In this document: in pieces, positions 17,297-25,434 of the stretch
Numbering within the stretch: position 1 is the first letter of the stretch
Layout of the letters: each line of letters begins with the position of its first letter
From: Bacillota bacterium
GTDB taxonomy: Bacteria > Bacillota > Negativicutes > Sporomusales > Sporomusaceae
Direction: 5' to 3'
Length of the DNA stretch: 37,305 bases
NCBI GenBank assembly: GCA_017889705.1
Contig: JAGGAB010000036.1
Coordinates: 1-37,305 of the forward strand
Program-made: the position numbers and the translations under genes
Notes under the pieces: generated by a model
The model's database searches: none
Seen by the model: only the letters and a program-made list of their open reading frames with translations
What the model was told of the DNA's origin: nothing

Positions 17297-18292
17297 ATGA
17301 GTTCTGTTCAAGTGTGCCGGGATTTGTGCTTAGTTCATAAATATAAGAAAACGAAATGCAGTCTGTGCCGTGAAAGCTGCCCTGTGGGTGCTATTAATGA
17401 AGATTTATCGATTAATGCGACATGTAATGATTGTGGGATTTGTCTTGCTGTTTGTCCGGCAGAAGCGATAGCAGGCGAAAATTACAGAGCATCAGCATTA
17501 CAGAAAGCAGTACAGGGAACTGGCTCCTTACTAATAAATTGCACAAAGCAAGATAGTAGTAGCGACTGGCCATGCCTTGGCTTCCTTGACGCGCGTCTAC
17601 TTGTCGGTCTGGCCCTGAATATGAATGAGGATCGCAGCATTCTGATTGACGACAGCGGTTGTGAGAAGTGTAGAGTGCGGGTTAAGGAGCAGCTTTCCAA
17701 CAGTGTCGAGAAGGCTAATGTCTTATTGGCTTATTTTTCTAGGCCTGTAATTAAAATTGGAGATTATTCTCAGATAATTGAAGGCGATAACAATCTCATA
17801 TCGCGACGCAAGTTTTTTACACAACTCTTGGGTGCTGCAATTGAAACTGCGAAAGAAGTGGTTCTTCCGGTTACAACTACTCCTGAACCATTGTCAAGAA
17901 ACTCTTTTTATTCGCGAATTAGTGAGAATGGATTTGAACTGCCGGAATGTGCAAGTCAGCAAGTATTAACAACAATTACGCTAACTTCCTCGTGCCGCGC
18001 CTGTGGTTTATGTGCAAAAGTCTGTCCTAATAGGGCGATCGTTATAAAAGAAAAGGGCGAGACTGAGATTCAGTTGTATCATAATCCACTCCTTTGTACT
18101 CGGTGCGGCGTTTGTACCACTTTTTGTTCGCAGCAGGCTATTGGGTTTACGTGGGCCAGAAAATTAAAAACTCAATTAGTTGCAAATTTGTCATTACCTC
18201 AGTGTAGGTGCTGTGGCAAGTATTATCAGCCGATTGGCGAAGGAGAAATCTGTCTGGAATGCAAACTCCAAAACCAAATATTGATACGGTAA
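17297..18292 (+). CDS. Polyferredoxin with two double-cluster regions (NapF-like)
   Basis: A 331-residue iron-sulfur protein. An N-terminal ferredoxin region (CSLCRESCPVGAI, then CNDCGICLAVCPAEAI) and a C-terminal one (CRACGLCAKVCPNRAI, then CTRCGVCTTFCSQQAI) each have two CxxCxxCxxxCP-type motifs. After them comes a small CxxC...CxxC zinc-ribbon-like end (CRCCGKYY, CLECK). Between the ferredoxin regions lies SRRKFFTQLLGAAI, a twin-arginine-like stretch in the middle of the chain. ATG 17297 follows AAAGGAAG; the TTG at 17252 has no ribosome site. The gene follows tatA by 48 bp and is closed by a terminator at 18322. It probably serves electron supply or Fe-S assembly for the molybdoenzyme, by analogy with NapF; the function is inferred. 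Confidence 0.82.
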   Translation: MSSVQVCRDLCLVHKYKKTKCSLCRESCPVGAINEDLSINATCNDCGICLAVCPAEAIAGENYRASALQKAVQGTGSLLINCTKQDSSSDWPCLGFLDARLLVGLALNMNEDRSILIDDSGCEKCRVRVKEQLSNSVEKANVLLAYFSRPVIKIGDYSQIIEGDNNLISRRKFFTQLLGAAIETAKEVVLPVTTTPEPLSRNSFYSRISENGFELPECASQQVLTTITLTSSCRACGLCAKVCPNRAIVIKEKGETEIQLYHNPLLCTRCGVCTTFCSQQAIGFTWARKLKTQLVANLSLPQCRCCGKYYQPIGEGEICLECKLQNQILIR

Positions 18293-18321
18293 CATAAAAA
18301 CGATAACAACGGAGAAACCAT

Positions 18322-18367
18322 AAGCGGGGACTGTATTGAAATTATATTTTCAACACAGTCCCCGCTT
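18322..18367. terminator. Bidirectional terminator between converging operons
   Basis: A 20-bp stem with one mismatch joins 18322-18341 and 18348-18367 (AAGCGGGGACTGT... / ...ACAGTCCCCGCTT). It separates the polyferredoxin gene from the converging LysR gene. Confidence 0.85.
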
Positions 18368-18373
18368 TCTTGG

Positions 18374-19315
18374 TTATTGCGAGTGTTTTACATTTAACGA
18401 AATCAGATTTATATCGATAGATGGAATACTGTCTGGTATATCCAGCGAGCAGCAGAGGTCCAAGAATGCTTTCATGGGCGGTGTAATCCATTTTTCCTGG
18501 TGGTAAATCAATTGCGTTTTTACTTCGAGTTTTGGGCCGGCCCAATTAAGCTCGACCAGTTTGCCGCTTGCCAAGTCGTCCCTGACAGAGATCTTCGGCA
18601 GGATTGTTACTCCCAGGCCACAGATGGTACATTGCTTGATTGCGCCGACACTGGACAGTTCCATGAAGGAGGCAGGTTTTACGTTTTGTTTTTTCAGCAT
18701 GTCCAATATGAGTGGCCGGTAGCCGCAGCCGGGCAAGGTGAGAATCAGGCATTCCTCAGCAAGGTCAGGCGGTGTAATGCTGAGCTTTTTGGCTAGCGGA
18801 TGAAGGGGACTTGCTATCATGGCCATGGTTTCATCATGCAGGGTTTGTACCGTAAGTTCAGGTGCTTTGATTTTGTCGGTGAGAACCATGGCAATATCAA
18901 TATGGTTGGCTTTGATGGCTTCAATAAAGTTGTCGCAGCTGTCTGTCTGAACCCGTATTTCCACAAGGGGGTAGAGCTTGCGATAGTGCCGGAGCACTTC
19001 AGGGAGACGGTAGACACAGAGGGTTTCGGCGGCGCCGATGCTGAGGATGCCGCGAAACACATCTGGTGAGAATTCTCCTTTGGCTTTTTCGCATAAAAAG
19101 AGAATTTGGTTTGCATTCTCCAGAAATTTCCTTCCTTCATTTGTCAGTTGAATGCCGCGCCCCAGTCGTTCGAAAAGCTTGACTTGCAATTCTTCTTCAA
19201 GCTGGCGAATTTGACCGGTGATATTAGACTGCGCATAACCGAGTTTTGCGCCTGCTTTTGTGAAATTAAGCGTTTGGGCAGCCGTACTGAATATTTGCAG
19301 TTGGCGTAATTCCAT
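18374..19315 (-). CDS. LysR-family transcriptional regulator
   Basis: A 313-residue LysR regulator. The N-terminal helix-turn-helix (MELRQLQIFSTAAQTLNFTKAGAKLGYAQSNITGQIRQLE) is followed by a linker and an effector-binding domain (about 90-300). It is divergently oriented from the aminotransferase/BKACE pair with a 144-bp gap that holds LysR-type inverted repeats. The classical arrangement predicts that it activates that pair and represses itself, with an intermediate of that pathway as coinducer. ATG 19315 is preceded on the minus strand by GGAGG. Confidence 0.93.
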   Translation of the reverse strand: MELRQLQIFSTAAQTLNFTKAGAKLGYAQSNITGQIRQLEEELQVKLFERLGRGIQLTNEGRKFLENANQILFLCEKAKGEFSPDVFRGILSIGAAETLCVYRLPEVLRHYRKLYPLVEIRVQTDSCDNFIEAIKANHIDIAMVLTDKIKAPELTVQTLHDETMAMIASPLHPLAKKLSITPPDLAEECLILTLPGCGYRPLILDMLKKQNVKPASFMELSSVGAIKQCTICGLGVTILPKISVRDDLASGKLVELNWAGPKLEVKTQLIYHQEKWITPPMKAFLDLCCSLDIPDSIPSIDINLISLNVKHSQ

Positions 19316-19335
19316 ACCTACCTCCGCTCAAAGTA

Positions 19336-19401
19336 ATCATTTAAAGTGATCATAATGATACAAAACAATCATTTTTTATATTATTAGCTACATGATATAC
19401 T
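19336..19401 (+). promoter_or_regulatory. LysR binding sites and promoter of the aminotransferase operon
   Basis: ATCATTTAAAGTGAT (19336-19350) is a T-N11-A inverted repeat (ATCA-N7-TGAT). A second pair ATGAT (19355-19359) / ATCAT (19368-19372) lies just downstream. A -10 TATACT is at 19396-19401 with a poor -35 (19373-19378), as expected for an activator-dependent promoter. Confidence 0.55.
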
Positions 19402-19459
19402 ACAGAAAAAAATATGTCTAGGTTTCAGAATTAGCAAAATAGAGAAAGGGGAAGAGAAA

Positions 19460-20797
19460 ATGAGCAATGTTTTTTATCGTGCGGTTAATAAAAAATTGCT
19501 GGAGGTAGATCACGGAGACGGGATTTATTTGTATGACACTGATGGTAATAAATATATTGATGCCTGTTCGGGTGCTGCCGTATCTAATTTGGGTCATGCT
19601 CATCCTGTTATTCTCGAAGCTATGCTGGAGCAGGCTAAGAAAGTTGCGTTTAGCCATTTGTCCCGTTGGACATCTAAGCCTATCCAGGAGGTCGCCGACT
19701 TGGTCGCCGAACTGGCACCCGGGTCTTTAAATAAACTATATTTAGTGTCAGGTGGCTCTGAGGCAACTGAATCAGCGTTAAAAATGGCCAGAGGTTACTT
19801 TGTCGAGCGCGACGGGCAGAGCTCAAAATACCGCATTATATCACGTTGGAAGAGTTTTCACGGCAATACCATCGGCTCGCTGTCGATGACCGGAGATAAG
19901 CGCCGGAAAAAATACACACCACTCTTATTAAACTTTCCTCATATTGCTCCTGCTTACTGCTACCGTTGTCCCTTCGGCAAAAGCCAGGATACTTGCCAAG
20001 TGGAGTGTGCCCATGACCTGGAGCGGGCAATAAAAACAGAAGGAGCAGAGTATGTAGCCGCCTTTATTGCCGAGCCGGTAGGCGGGGCAGCTTGCGGTGC
20101 CATTGTTCCACACAAAGATTATTTTAAAATCATTCGTCAGATTTGTGATCATTATGATATTTTGCTCATTGACGATGAAGTTATGGCTGGTTTTGGCCGG
20201 ACCGGAACCATGTTTAGTATTGAAGATTTCGGTGTTGTTCCTGATATGATTTGTGCCGCCAAAGGAATGAGCGCCGGGTATTCACCGCTGGGCGCTGTAA
20301 TCGCAAAAGACGAAATTTATAATACGTATAAAAACGGCTCAGGTATTTTTGTTCATGGGCATACATATGGCGGCAATCCTTTATCTGCTGCCGTAGCTTT
20401 AGCAGTAGTGAAAACCTTAATACGAGATAACCTTGTAGAAAACTCGCGGGTTATTGGCGAATATCTTTTGACGCAGCTTAAAGAAAAATTGCTACCGTTT
20501 TCTTTTGTGGGAGATGTACGCGGCAAAGGTCTTATGCTCGGGGTAGAAATCGTCAGGGACAAGGTTACGAAAGAGGCTTATCCGGTAGCTATGGGCATGG
20601 CGGAAAAACTGACGGTTACGCTGGTAAAACACGGAGTTATTGTTTATCCGGGCAACGGTAATGCGGACGGGGTAGACGGTGATCAGTTCCTATTGGCTCC
20701 GCCGCTGACAATTACGAAAGATCAGGCAGACGAACTTATTGACAAAATGCTGGCCGGATTTAAAGAGTTTGCTGATAGTATCGGCTCAATGAAATAG
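19460..20797 (+). CDS. Class III PLP-dependent aminotransferase
   Basis: A 445-residue fold-type I, class III aminotransferase. Visible features are the SGGSEATESALKMAR phosphate-binding block (97-111), the DDEVMAGFGRTG motif (D239 to the pyridine nitrogen) and the Schiff-base lysine K268 in CAAKGMSAGYSPLG. A four-cysteine stretch CYRCPFG...C..C (about 167-183) may bind a metal or be structural. Family members transfer omega- or beta-amino groups. It is 15 bp upstream of the BKACE gene and under a divergent LysR. A plausible job is to deaminate an amino acid so that the resulting keto acid can be cleaved by the next enzyme. The substrate cannot be read from the sequence. Confidence 0.9.
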   Translation: MSNVFYRAVNKKLLEVDHGDGIYLYDTDGNKYIDACSGAAVSNLGHAHPVILEAMLEQAKKVAFSHLSRWTSKPIQEVADLVAELAPGSLNKLYLVSGGSEATESALKMARGYFVERDGQSSKYRIISRWKSFHGNTIGSLSMTGDKRRKKYTPLLLNFPHIAPAYCYRCPFGKSQDTCQVECAHDLERAIKTEGAEYVAAFIAEPVGGAACGAIVPHKDYFKIIRQICDHYDILLIDDEVMAGFGRTGTMFSIEDFGVVPDMICAAKGMSAGYSPLGAVIAKDEIYNTYKNGSGIFVHGHTYGGNPLSAAVALAVVKTLIRDNLVENSRVIGEYLLTQLKEKLLPFSFVGDVRGKGLMLGVEIVRDKVTKEAYPVAMGMAEKLTVTLVKHGVIVYPGNGNADGVDGDQFLLAPPLTITKDQADELIDKMLAGFKEFADSIGSMK

Positions 20798-20812
20798 GGA
20801 GGTATTGATAGT

Positions 20813-21622
20813 GTGGAAAAGCTGATTATAACTATTGCGCCAACCGGGAATGTTCCTACTAAGGCTATGACGCCGCATGTTCCGGTAACGCCGGCGGAAA
20901 TAGCCAAGGACATAATTGCCTGCAACCAGGCCGGCGCGGCTGTTGCCCATATTCACGCCAGGGATGAGCAGCAGGCTCCTACCACAGACATAAAATACTT
21001 CGCAGAAACAGTGCGGCTTCTGGACGCTGCAGGCTGCTTAATCATCAAACAGATCTCCACAGGGGCACGGGGCGGCAAATCAGGCGAAGCACGGGCCGAA
21101 GCACTTGCCTTGCAGCCTCAGTCGGCTAGCCTCGCGACAGGGTCTTCGAATTTTCCTGCCAGTGTGAATGCCAATGATCCAGGTCTTGTGGAATATATGG
21201 CCAAAGTTATGCTGGATAAAAACATTAAACCGGAGATTGAAGTTTTTGATACGGCAATGATTTATAATGCTGTTCATTTGCAAAAGGCCGGACTGTTAAA
21301 AGGACCGCTGTTATTTAATTTGGTATTAGGGGTCAAAGGTTCTTTGCCGGCTACAGCTAAAAATTTGTTTTTCCTTGTGGAGAGTTTGCCGGTGGATGCG
21401 GTATGGAGTGTTTCTATTATTGGGCCGCAGCACGTAAATTTGTCTACGATTGCGATTGCTCTGGGCGGTCATGTTCGGGTTGGGATTGAAGATAATATCT
21501 ATTATACTAAAGGGGTACTTGCCACAAATGTTTCCTTGGTAGAACGAATGGCTAACATAGCTAAAAGTATGGGACGTGAACTAGCGACGCCGGGAGATGT
21601 CATGAGAATTTGGGGAATGTAA
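20813..21622 (+). CDS. BKACE family enzyme (beta-keto acid cleavage, DUF849; Kce-like)
   Basis: A 269-residue TIM-barrel enzyme of the DUF849/BKACE family. These zinc enzymes condense a beta-keto acid with acetyl-CoA to give acetoacetate and a CoA ester; 3-keto-5-aminohexanoate cleavage enzyme is the founding member. The zinc histidines H46 and H48 sit in HIHARD with the substrate-binding R50, and the third ligand is the glutamate of GIEDN. The start is GTG 20813 after GGGAGG. The gene is joined to an aminotransferase, not to the other lysine-fermentation genes, so lysine fermentation is not the favoured pathway; the substrate class is open. Confidence 0.92.
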   Translation: MEKLIITIAPTGNVPTKAMTPHVPVTPAEIAKDIIACNQAGAAVAHIHARDEQQAPTTDIKYFAETVRLLDAAGCLIIKQISTGARGGKSGEARAEALALQPQSASLATGSSNFPASVNANDPGLVEYMAKVMLDKNIKPEIEVFDTAMIYNAVHLQKAGLLKGPLLFNLVLGVKGSLPATAKNLFFLVESLPVDAVWSVSIIGPQHVNLSTIAIALGGHVRVGIEDNIYYTKGVLATNVSLVERMANIAKSMGRELATPGDVMRIWGM

Positions 21623-21805
21623 GAACGATAGCAATGTAGAAAAACATGGGGCTGTCTTAGTGCGATTAGCCTATAAAAGGAAAAGGGATGTTTCTGTATC
21701 TACCGCCGTTTACATGTCATTGGGTGTTGAAAAATAAAAATCTTTCGTAATTTAGTATTGTATTTTATAATGATGATAATTATAAGAAGTCAGGGTGAGT
21801 TTTTT

Positions 21806-22105
21806 GTGGATTTGAATCCATTTTTTAAACAAGTTTACACCATTGTCGAGCAAATACCTTACGGCAGGGTGATATCCTACGGCGAGATCGCTCGGATGCT
21901 GGGACGCCCCCGCGGGGCACGTGTGGTCGGTTGGGCTATGCGGTGCTGCCCGGATAATTTGCCGTGGCAGCGAGTCGTTATGGCGGACGGTTCCATTACA
22001 GGTGGTTTGTATGCGCATATACGCAAGGCTCTTTTGGAAGCCGAAGGTGTGACTTTCCTAAGGGACGGCCGCGTTGATATGAAGTCGTGCCGTTGGCGCG
22101 AATGA
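21806..22105 (+). CDS. Alkyltransferase-like protein (ATL)
   Basis: A 99-residue member of the MGMT DNA-binding domain family. The helix-turn-helix block IPYGRVISYGEIARMLGRPRGARVVGWAM is intact, but the methyl-acceptor PCHR is replaced by PWQR (NLPWQRVV), the tryptophan form typical of alkyltransferase-like proteins. These bind O6-alkylguanine without repairing it and signal to nucleotide excision repair. Start: GTG 21806 with AGGGTGAG upstream is preferred over the TTG at 21758. The gene converges on cysteine synthase, with 44 bp between the stop codons. The 183 bp before it hold no obvious terminator for the BKACE gene. Confidence 0.88.
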   Translation: MDLNPFFKQVYTIVEQIPYGRVISYGEIARMLGRPRGARVVGWAMRCCPDNLPWQRVVMADGSITGGLYAHIRKALLEAEGVTFLRDGRVDMKSCRWRE

Positions 22106-22149
22106 ATTGGTTTCGTGCTATGCCCCAGGCCTGCTCTTTGGACGACGTT

Positions 22150-23088
22150 TTAATCTCTATATAGAGGTGTGGAAAAATATCTACTGCCCGTATCTGCTGA
22201 TAAAACGACAATTAGTTTGTCGCCGTTTTCTGGTCGAAGTGCTATTTGAACGGCCGCATGAAGTGCAGCGCCACTTGATATCCCAACTAATACACCTTCC
22301 GTTTTTGCCACTTGCCTGGAAGCCGTGAAGGCTTCTTCGGTTTTTACGACAAAGATTTCATCGAGTATATCTACATTAAGTGTGCTAGGAATAAAGCCTG
22401 CGCTAACACCGATGCCTTGAAGTTGATGCGCTCTAGGTTCTGAACCTTTAGAGAGAACCGGGGAATCGAAGGGTTCAACTCCGATTATTTTTACATCTGG
22501 CTTTTTTGATTTTAGTGCTTCTCCAACGCCGGTAATTGTGCCGCCGGTTCCTATTCCTGCCATGAAAATATCAACTTGCCCATCCGTATCTTGCCAAACC
22601 TCTGGCCCAGTGGTTAAACGATGGATTTCAGTATTGGCGGGATTTTTAAACTGATGGAGCATGAAAGAGTGTTCAATTTCTTGGCGTAACTCTTCCGCCT
22701 TAGCAATAGCGGCCTTCATCCCGCCGCTTGCAGGCGTAAGTACAACTTTAGCGCCAAGGGCTTTTAGGATATGTATTCTTTCTTCACTCGCATTGTCTGG
22801 CATAGTGACAATTAACTGATAACCCTTTGCAGCGGCAACAGAGGCAAGACCTACACCCGTATTACCGCTTGTAGGTTCAATCAGTGTTGTTTGAGGGCCG
22901 ATAAAGCCTCGCTCTTCAGCTTCTTCAATCATGGCATGCCCAATCCGATCTTTTACACTGCCCTGGGGGTTAAAGTATTCTAATTTTACTAAAAGTGGTT
23001 TATTTAGGCGATGGAGACGACTATAGTTATTTAAACGTAGAAGCGGGGTATTGCCAATTAAATCAGTAATCGTTTCCGCAATCTTCAT
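22150..23088 (-). CDS. cysK: Cysteine synthase (O-acetylserine sulfhydrylase)
   Basis: A 312-residue PLP enzyme making cysteine from O-acetylserine and sulfide. The PLP lysine K46 is in NPQGSVKDRIG, the phosphate-binding loop PTSGNTG is at about 72-78, and GTGGTITGVGEALK and SSGAALHAA are present. The length and motifs match CysK. Start: the frame extends to TTG 23100, but GGAGG lies in that extension (minus strand, 23093-23098), so ATG 23088 is chosen. No cysE is adjacent. A hairpin lies in the likely leader (see 23166-23207). Confidence 0.95.
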   Translation of the reverse strand: MKIAETITDLIGNTPLLRLNNYSRLHRLNKPLLVKLEYFNPQGSVKDRIGHAMIEEAEERGFIGPQTTLIEPTSGNTGVGLASVAAAKGYQLIVTMPDNASEERIHILKALGAKVVLTPASGGMKAAIAKAEELRQEIEHSFMLHQFKNPANTEIHRLTTGPEVWQDTDGQVDIFMAGIGTGGTITGVGEALKSKKPDVKIIGVEPFDSPVLSKGSEPRAHQLQGIGVSAGFIPSTLNVDILDEIFVVKTEEAFTASRQVAKTEGVLVGISSGAALHAAVQIALRPENGDKLIVVLSADTGSRYFSTPLYRD

Positions 23089-23165
23089 ATATGCCTCCAA
23101 TTATAGTAGGACATTTTAGATTATTATTTTCTGGAAAATTATGAATAATATACCTCTGCTCTATT

Positions 23166-23207
23166 GACCCCTCGTTATTTACTAAAAAGTAAGTAATGGA
23201 GGGGTTA
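23166..23207 (-). promoter_or_regulatory. Hairpin in the region upstream of cysK
   Basis: ACCCCTC (about 23166-23172) pairs with GAGGGGT (about 23199-23205), with further imperfect pairing of TTATTTACT and AGTAAGTAAT. It lies 80-120 bp upstream of the cysK start on the minus strand. No T-box or S-box core motif was recognised. It may be a terminator-like leader element or a stand-alone palindrome. The remaining 23208-23396 hold no other feature I can support apart from TATAAT at 23291-23296 before selO. Confidence 0.3.
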
Positions 23208-23396
23208 TATATTTTTGATTGTTTGAAATGCACCAGAATCTATGTAGCGGATGCTTTGATATAAGGCTAAGTCAAGCAAAGTATAACGGGTATAATCGAT
23301 TTGAAGAGGTAGAAACTAATTAAGATAGTATATCGTTGTATTAAAATCGCAGGCTAAACTTTAAGTAAAACTGTGGAGTAGGAGGAAAGGAGATCG

Positions 23397-24866
23397 ATGA
23401 TAAAAGAGGCTAGTGCTATAAGCTGGAACTTAGATAACAGCTATTTCCGATTGCCGAATATATTTTTTCGTAGCGTAACCCCAACTCCTGTACGTTTGCC
23501 GGAGTTAGTAATGTTTAATTCTCCCTTAGCAGCAGTTATGGGACTCAACGATAAGGCGCTGCAAGGTCAAGAGGGTATTGCAGTACTTGCTGGCAATCAG
23601 ATCCCAGAAGGTTCCTCGCCTTTTGCCCAAGCATATGCGGGACATCAGTTTGGGCATTTTACCATGTTAGGAGATGGCCGGGCTATATTGCTCGGCGAGC
23701 AGCTTACGCCCACAGGCCAGCGATTTGATATTCAATTAAAGGGTTCAGGGAAAACTCCGTATTCGCGCGGCGGCGATGGTCGAGCGGCTCTTGGACCAAT
23801 GCTGCGTGAATATATTATCAGCGAGGCTATGCATGCACTTGGTATTCCTACTACCCGAAGTCTTGCGGTTGTTAAAACTGGGGAAGCCGTAATTCGCGAA
23901 ACTAAACAGCCGGGGGCAATTCTAACACGTGTGTCCTCCAGTCATTTGCGAGTAGGAACTTTTCAATATGCCTCAGAGTGGGGAGCTTTTGATGATCTGC
24001 GAGTTCTGGCTGACTATACACTAAATCGCCACTTTCCAGATGTTGAGGTTGGCGAGAACTCTTATCTTGCATTATTTCAGGAAGTAATAAAGCGCCAAGC
24101 TTTATTGATTGCAAAATGGCAGTTGGTAGGCTTTATCCACGGGGTAATGAATACTGACAACATGACCATCAGTGGCGAAACTATCGATTACGGTCCTTGT
24201 GCTTTCATGGATACGTATGATCTGTCGACAGTTTTTAGTTCTATTGACATTAAAGGTCGTTATGCTTATGGCAATCAGCCGTATATTGGCGGTTGGAATC
24301 TTGCAAGATTTGCCGAAACGCTTTTGCCGCTGCTGCATTCCGAGCATGAGCAGGCTGTCAAACTGGCCCAAGCCGAAATTGCAAAGTTTAGCGAATTAAA
24401 TTATTACAATTGGCTTAGGGGAATGAGGGCAAAGCTTGGAATATGTAACGAAGAGGAACAAGATAAGAACCTTATTGAAGGGCTGCTAAGCATGATGCAG
24501 GAGTATCGTGCAGACTATACCAATACTTTTCGGGCATTAACGTTGGATACACTGGATGATTCGCTGCTATTTGGAAGTACTGATTTTGGTGATTGGTACA
24601 AGCTATGGAAGGCTCGACTTGCGCGGCAGCAAGGAACAGAAGCCGCGGCGCACCAATTAATGAAGAAATCCAATCCTGCAATAATTCCTCGTAACCATCG
24701 AGTAGAAGCAGTGCTAGAAGCCGCAGTGCAACGAGATGATTACAGATTACTGAAAGAGTTTCTGGGTGTTCATAGAGATCCTTATGCGTATTCTTCGGAA
24801 CAAGAAGAGTATACTTCACTTCCAGAGCGTTCAAGCCAGCCTTACAAGACCTATTGTGGTACCTGA
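23397..24866 (+). CDS. selO: SelO/YdiU-family protein AMPylase
   Basis: A 489-residue SelO-family pseudokinase, an enzyme class that transfers AMP to serine, threonine or tyrosine of target proteins in oxidative stress. Typical blocks are visible: [78 protein letters not shown] and [12 protein letters not shown]. It ends in a short cysteine-containing CGT tail; the family often carries a conserved C-terminal Cys (or Sec) here. ATG 23397 follows AAAGGAG. It is monocistronic, closed by a strong hairpin at 24878. Confidence 0.95.
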   Translation: MIKEASAISWNLDNSYFRLPNIFFRSVTPTPVRLPELVMFNSPLAAVMGLNDKALQGQEGIAVLAGNQIPEGSSPFAQAYAGHQFGHFTMLGDGRAILLGEQLTPTGQRFDIQLKGSGKTPYSRGGDGRAALGPMLREYIISEAMHALGIPTTRSLAVVKTGEAVIRETKQPGAILTRVSSSHLRVGTFQYASEWGAFDDLRVLADYTLNRHFPDVEVGENSYLALFQEVIKRQALLIAKWQLVGFIHGVMNTDNMTISGETIDYGPCAFMDTYDLSTVFSSIDIKGRYAYGNQPYIGGWNLARFAETLLPLLHSEHEQAVKLAQAEIAKFSELNYYNWLRGMRAKLGICNEEEQDKNLIEGLLSMMQEYRADYTNTFRALTLDTLDDSLLFGSTDFGDWYKLWKARLARQQGTEAAAHQLMKKSNPAIIPRNHRVEAVLEAAVQRDDYRLLKEFLGVHRDPYAYSSEQEEYTSLPERSSQPYKTYCGT

Positions 24867-24877
24867 GTAGAGTTTTG

Positions 24878-24919
24878 AATAGCATGTTTTTGTTTACATG
24901 GAAACAAAAACATGCTATT
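24878..24919. terminator. Perfect 18-bp hairpin after selO
   Basis: AATAGCATGTTTTTGTTT (24878-24895) pairs perfectly with 24902-24919 around a 6-nt loop (ACATGG). It lies 11 bp after the selO stop. Its centre contains TTGTTT-N6-AAACAA, the same sequence as the putative MarR operator at 24926-24943, so it may double as an operator. Confidence 0.75.
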
Positions 24920-24943
24920 CTTATATTGTTTCCTAGTAAACAA
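24890..24943 (+). promoter_or_regulatory. Twin MarR operators (TTGTTT-N6-AAACAA)
   Basis: Two perfect inverted repeats of the same pattern occur at 24890-24907 and 24926-24943, with centres 36 bp apart. The second ends just before the AAAGGAGG ribosome site of the MarR gene. Such a pair is typical of MarR autoregulation. Confidence 0.65.
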
Positions 24944-24955
24944 AGGAGGATATAG

Positions 24956-25408
24956 GTGGATAATGCAAGTAAAGTTATAAAATCACTTACGCGAATACAA
25001 GAACGTTCCAGTATTTTTGAGCATCATCGCGAAGAGATTTTTGCAGGAATTAATTTGGCGGAAGTACATTGCATCGACAAGATCGGCTCAACGAATTTTG
25101 CCAATGTCACGAAAATAGCTGCTGAGATGGGTATGACACGGGGAGCCATAAGTAAAATTAGTAGAAAATTACTTAACAAAGAGTTAATTGACACTTATCA
25201 AAAGCCGGAAAATAATAAAGAGATTTATTTTTGTCTGACCCAGCAAGGACAGAAAGTATATGATGAACATAAAAAATGTCATAATCAAGCGTTGGAAGAA
25301 AAACTAGCTATTTTATCAACCTATAGTGAATACGAGCAGTCTATTATATTACGGTTTCTAAATGATATAAACCAGAAGTATGATAGGAAAATAGATGAAG
25401 AAGTATAA
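24956..25408 (+). CDS. MarR-family transcriptional regulator
   Basis: A 150-residue winged-helix regulator with the MarR core (VHCIDKIGSTNFANVTKIAAEMGMTRGAISKISRKLLNKELIDTYQ) and the wing region YFCLTQQGQKVYDEH. The start is GTG 24956 after AAAGGAGGA. It lies 26 bp before an MFS efflux gene, and twin palindromes precede it, so it probably represses itself and the pump, with release by the pump's substrate. Confidence 0.92.
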   Translation: MDNASKVIKSLTRIQERSSIFEHHREEIFAGINLAEVHCIDKIGSTNFANVTKIAAEMGMTRGAISKISRKLLNKELIDTYQKPENNKEIYFCLTQQGQKVYDEHKKCHNQALEEKLAILSTYSEYEQSIILRFLNDINQKYDRKIDEEV

Positions 25409-25434
25409 GAATAGGATAGAAGGAGGGGCTGGAA

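Noticed and set aside
20813..21622. Assignment to lysine fermentation (kce)
   Set aside because: The zinc and arginine motifs match the family, but the other genes of that pathway (kdd, kal, kamA) are not nearby, so only the family name is used.
23100..23396. T-box or S-box riboswitch before cysK
   Set aside because: A hairpin is present, but the conserved T-box sequence and the S-box core are absent.
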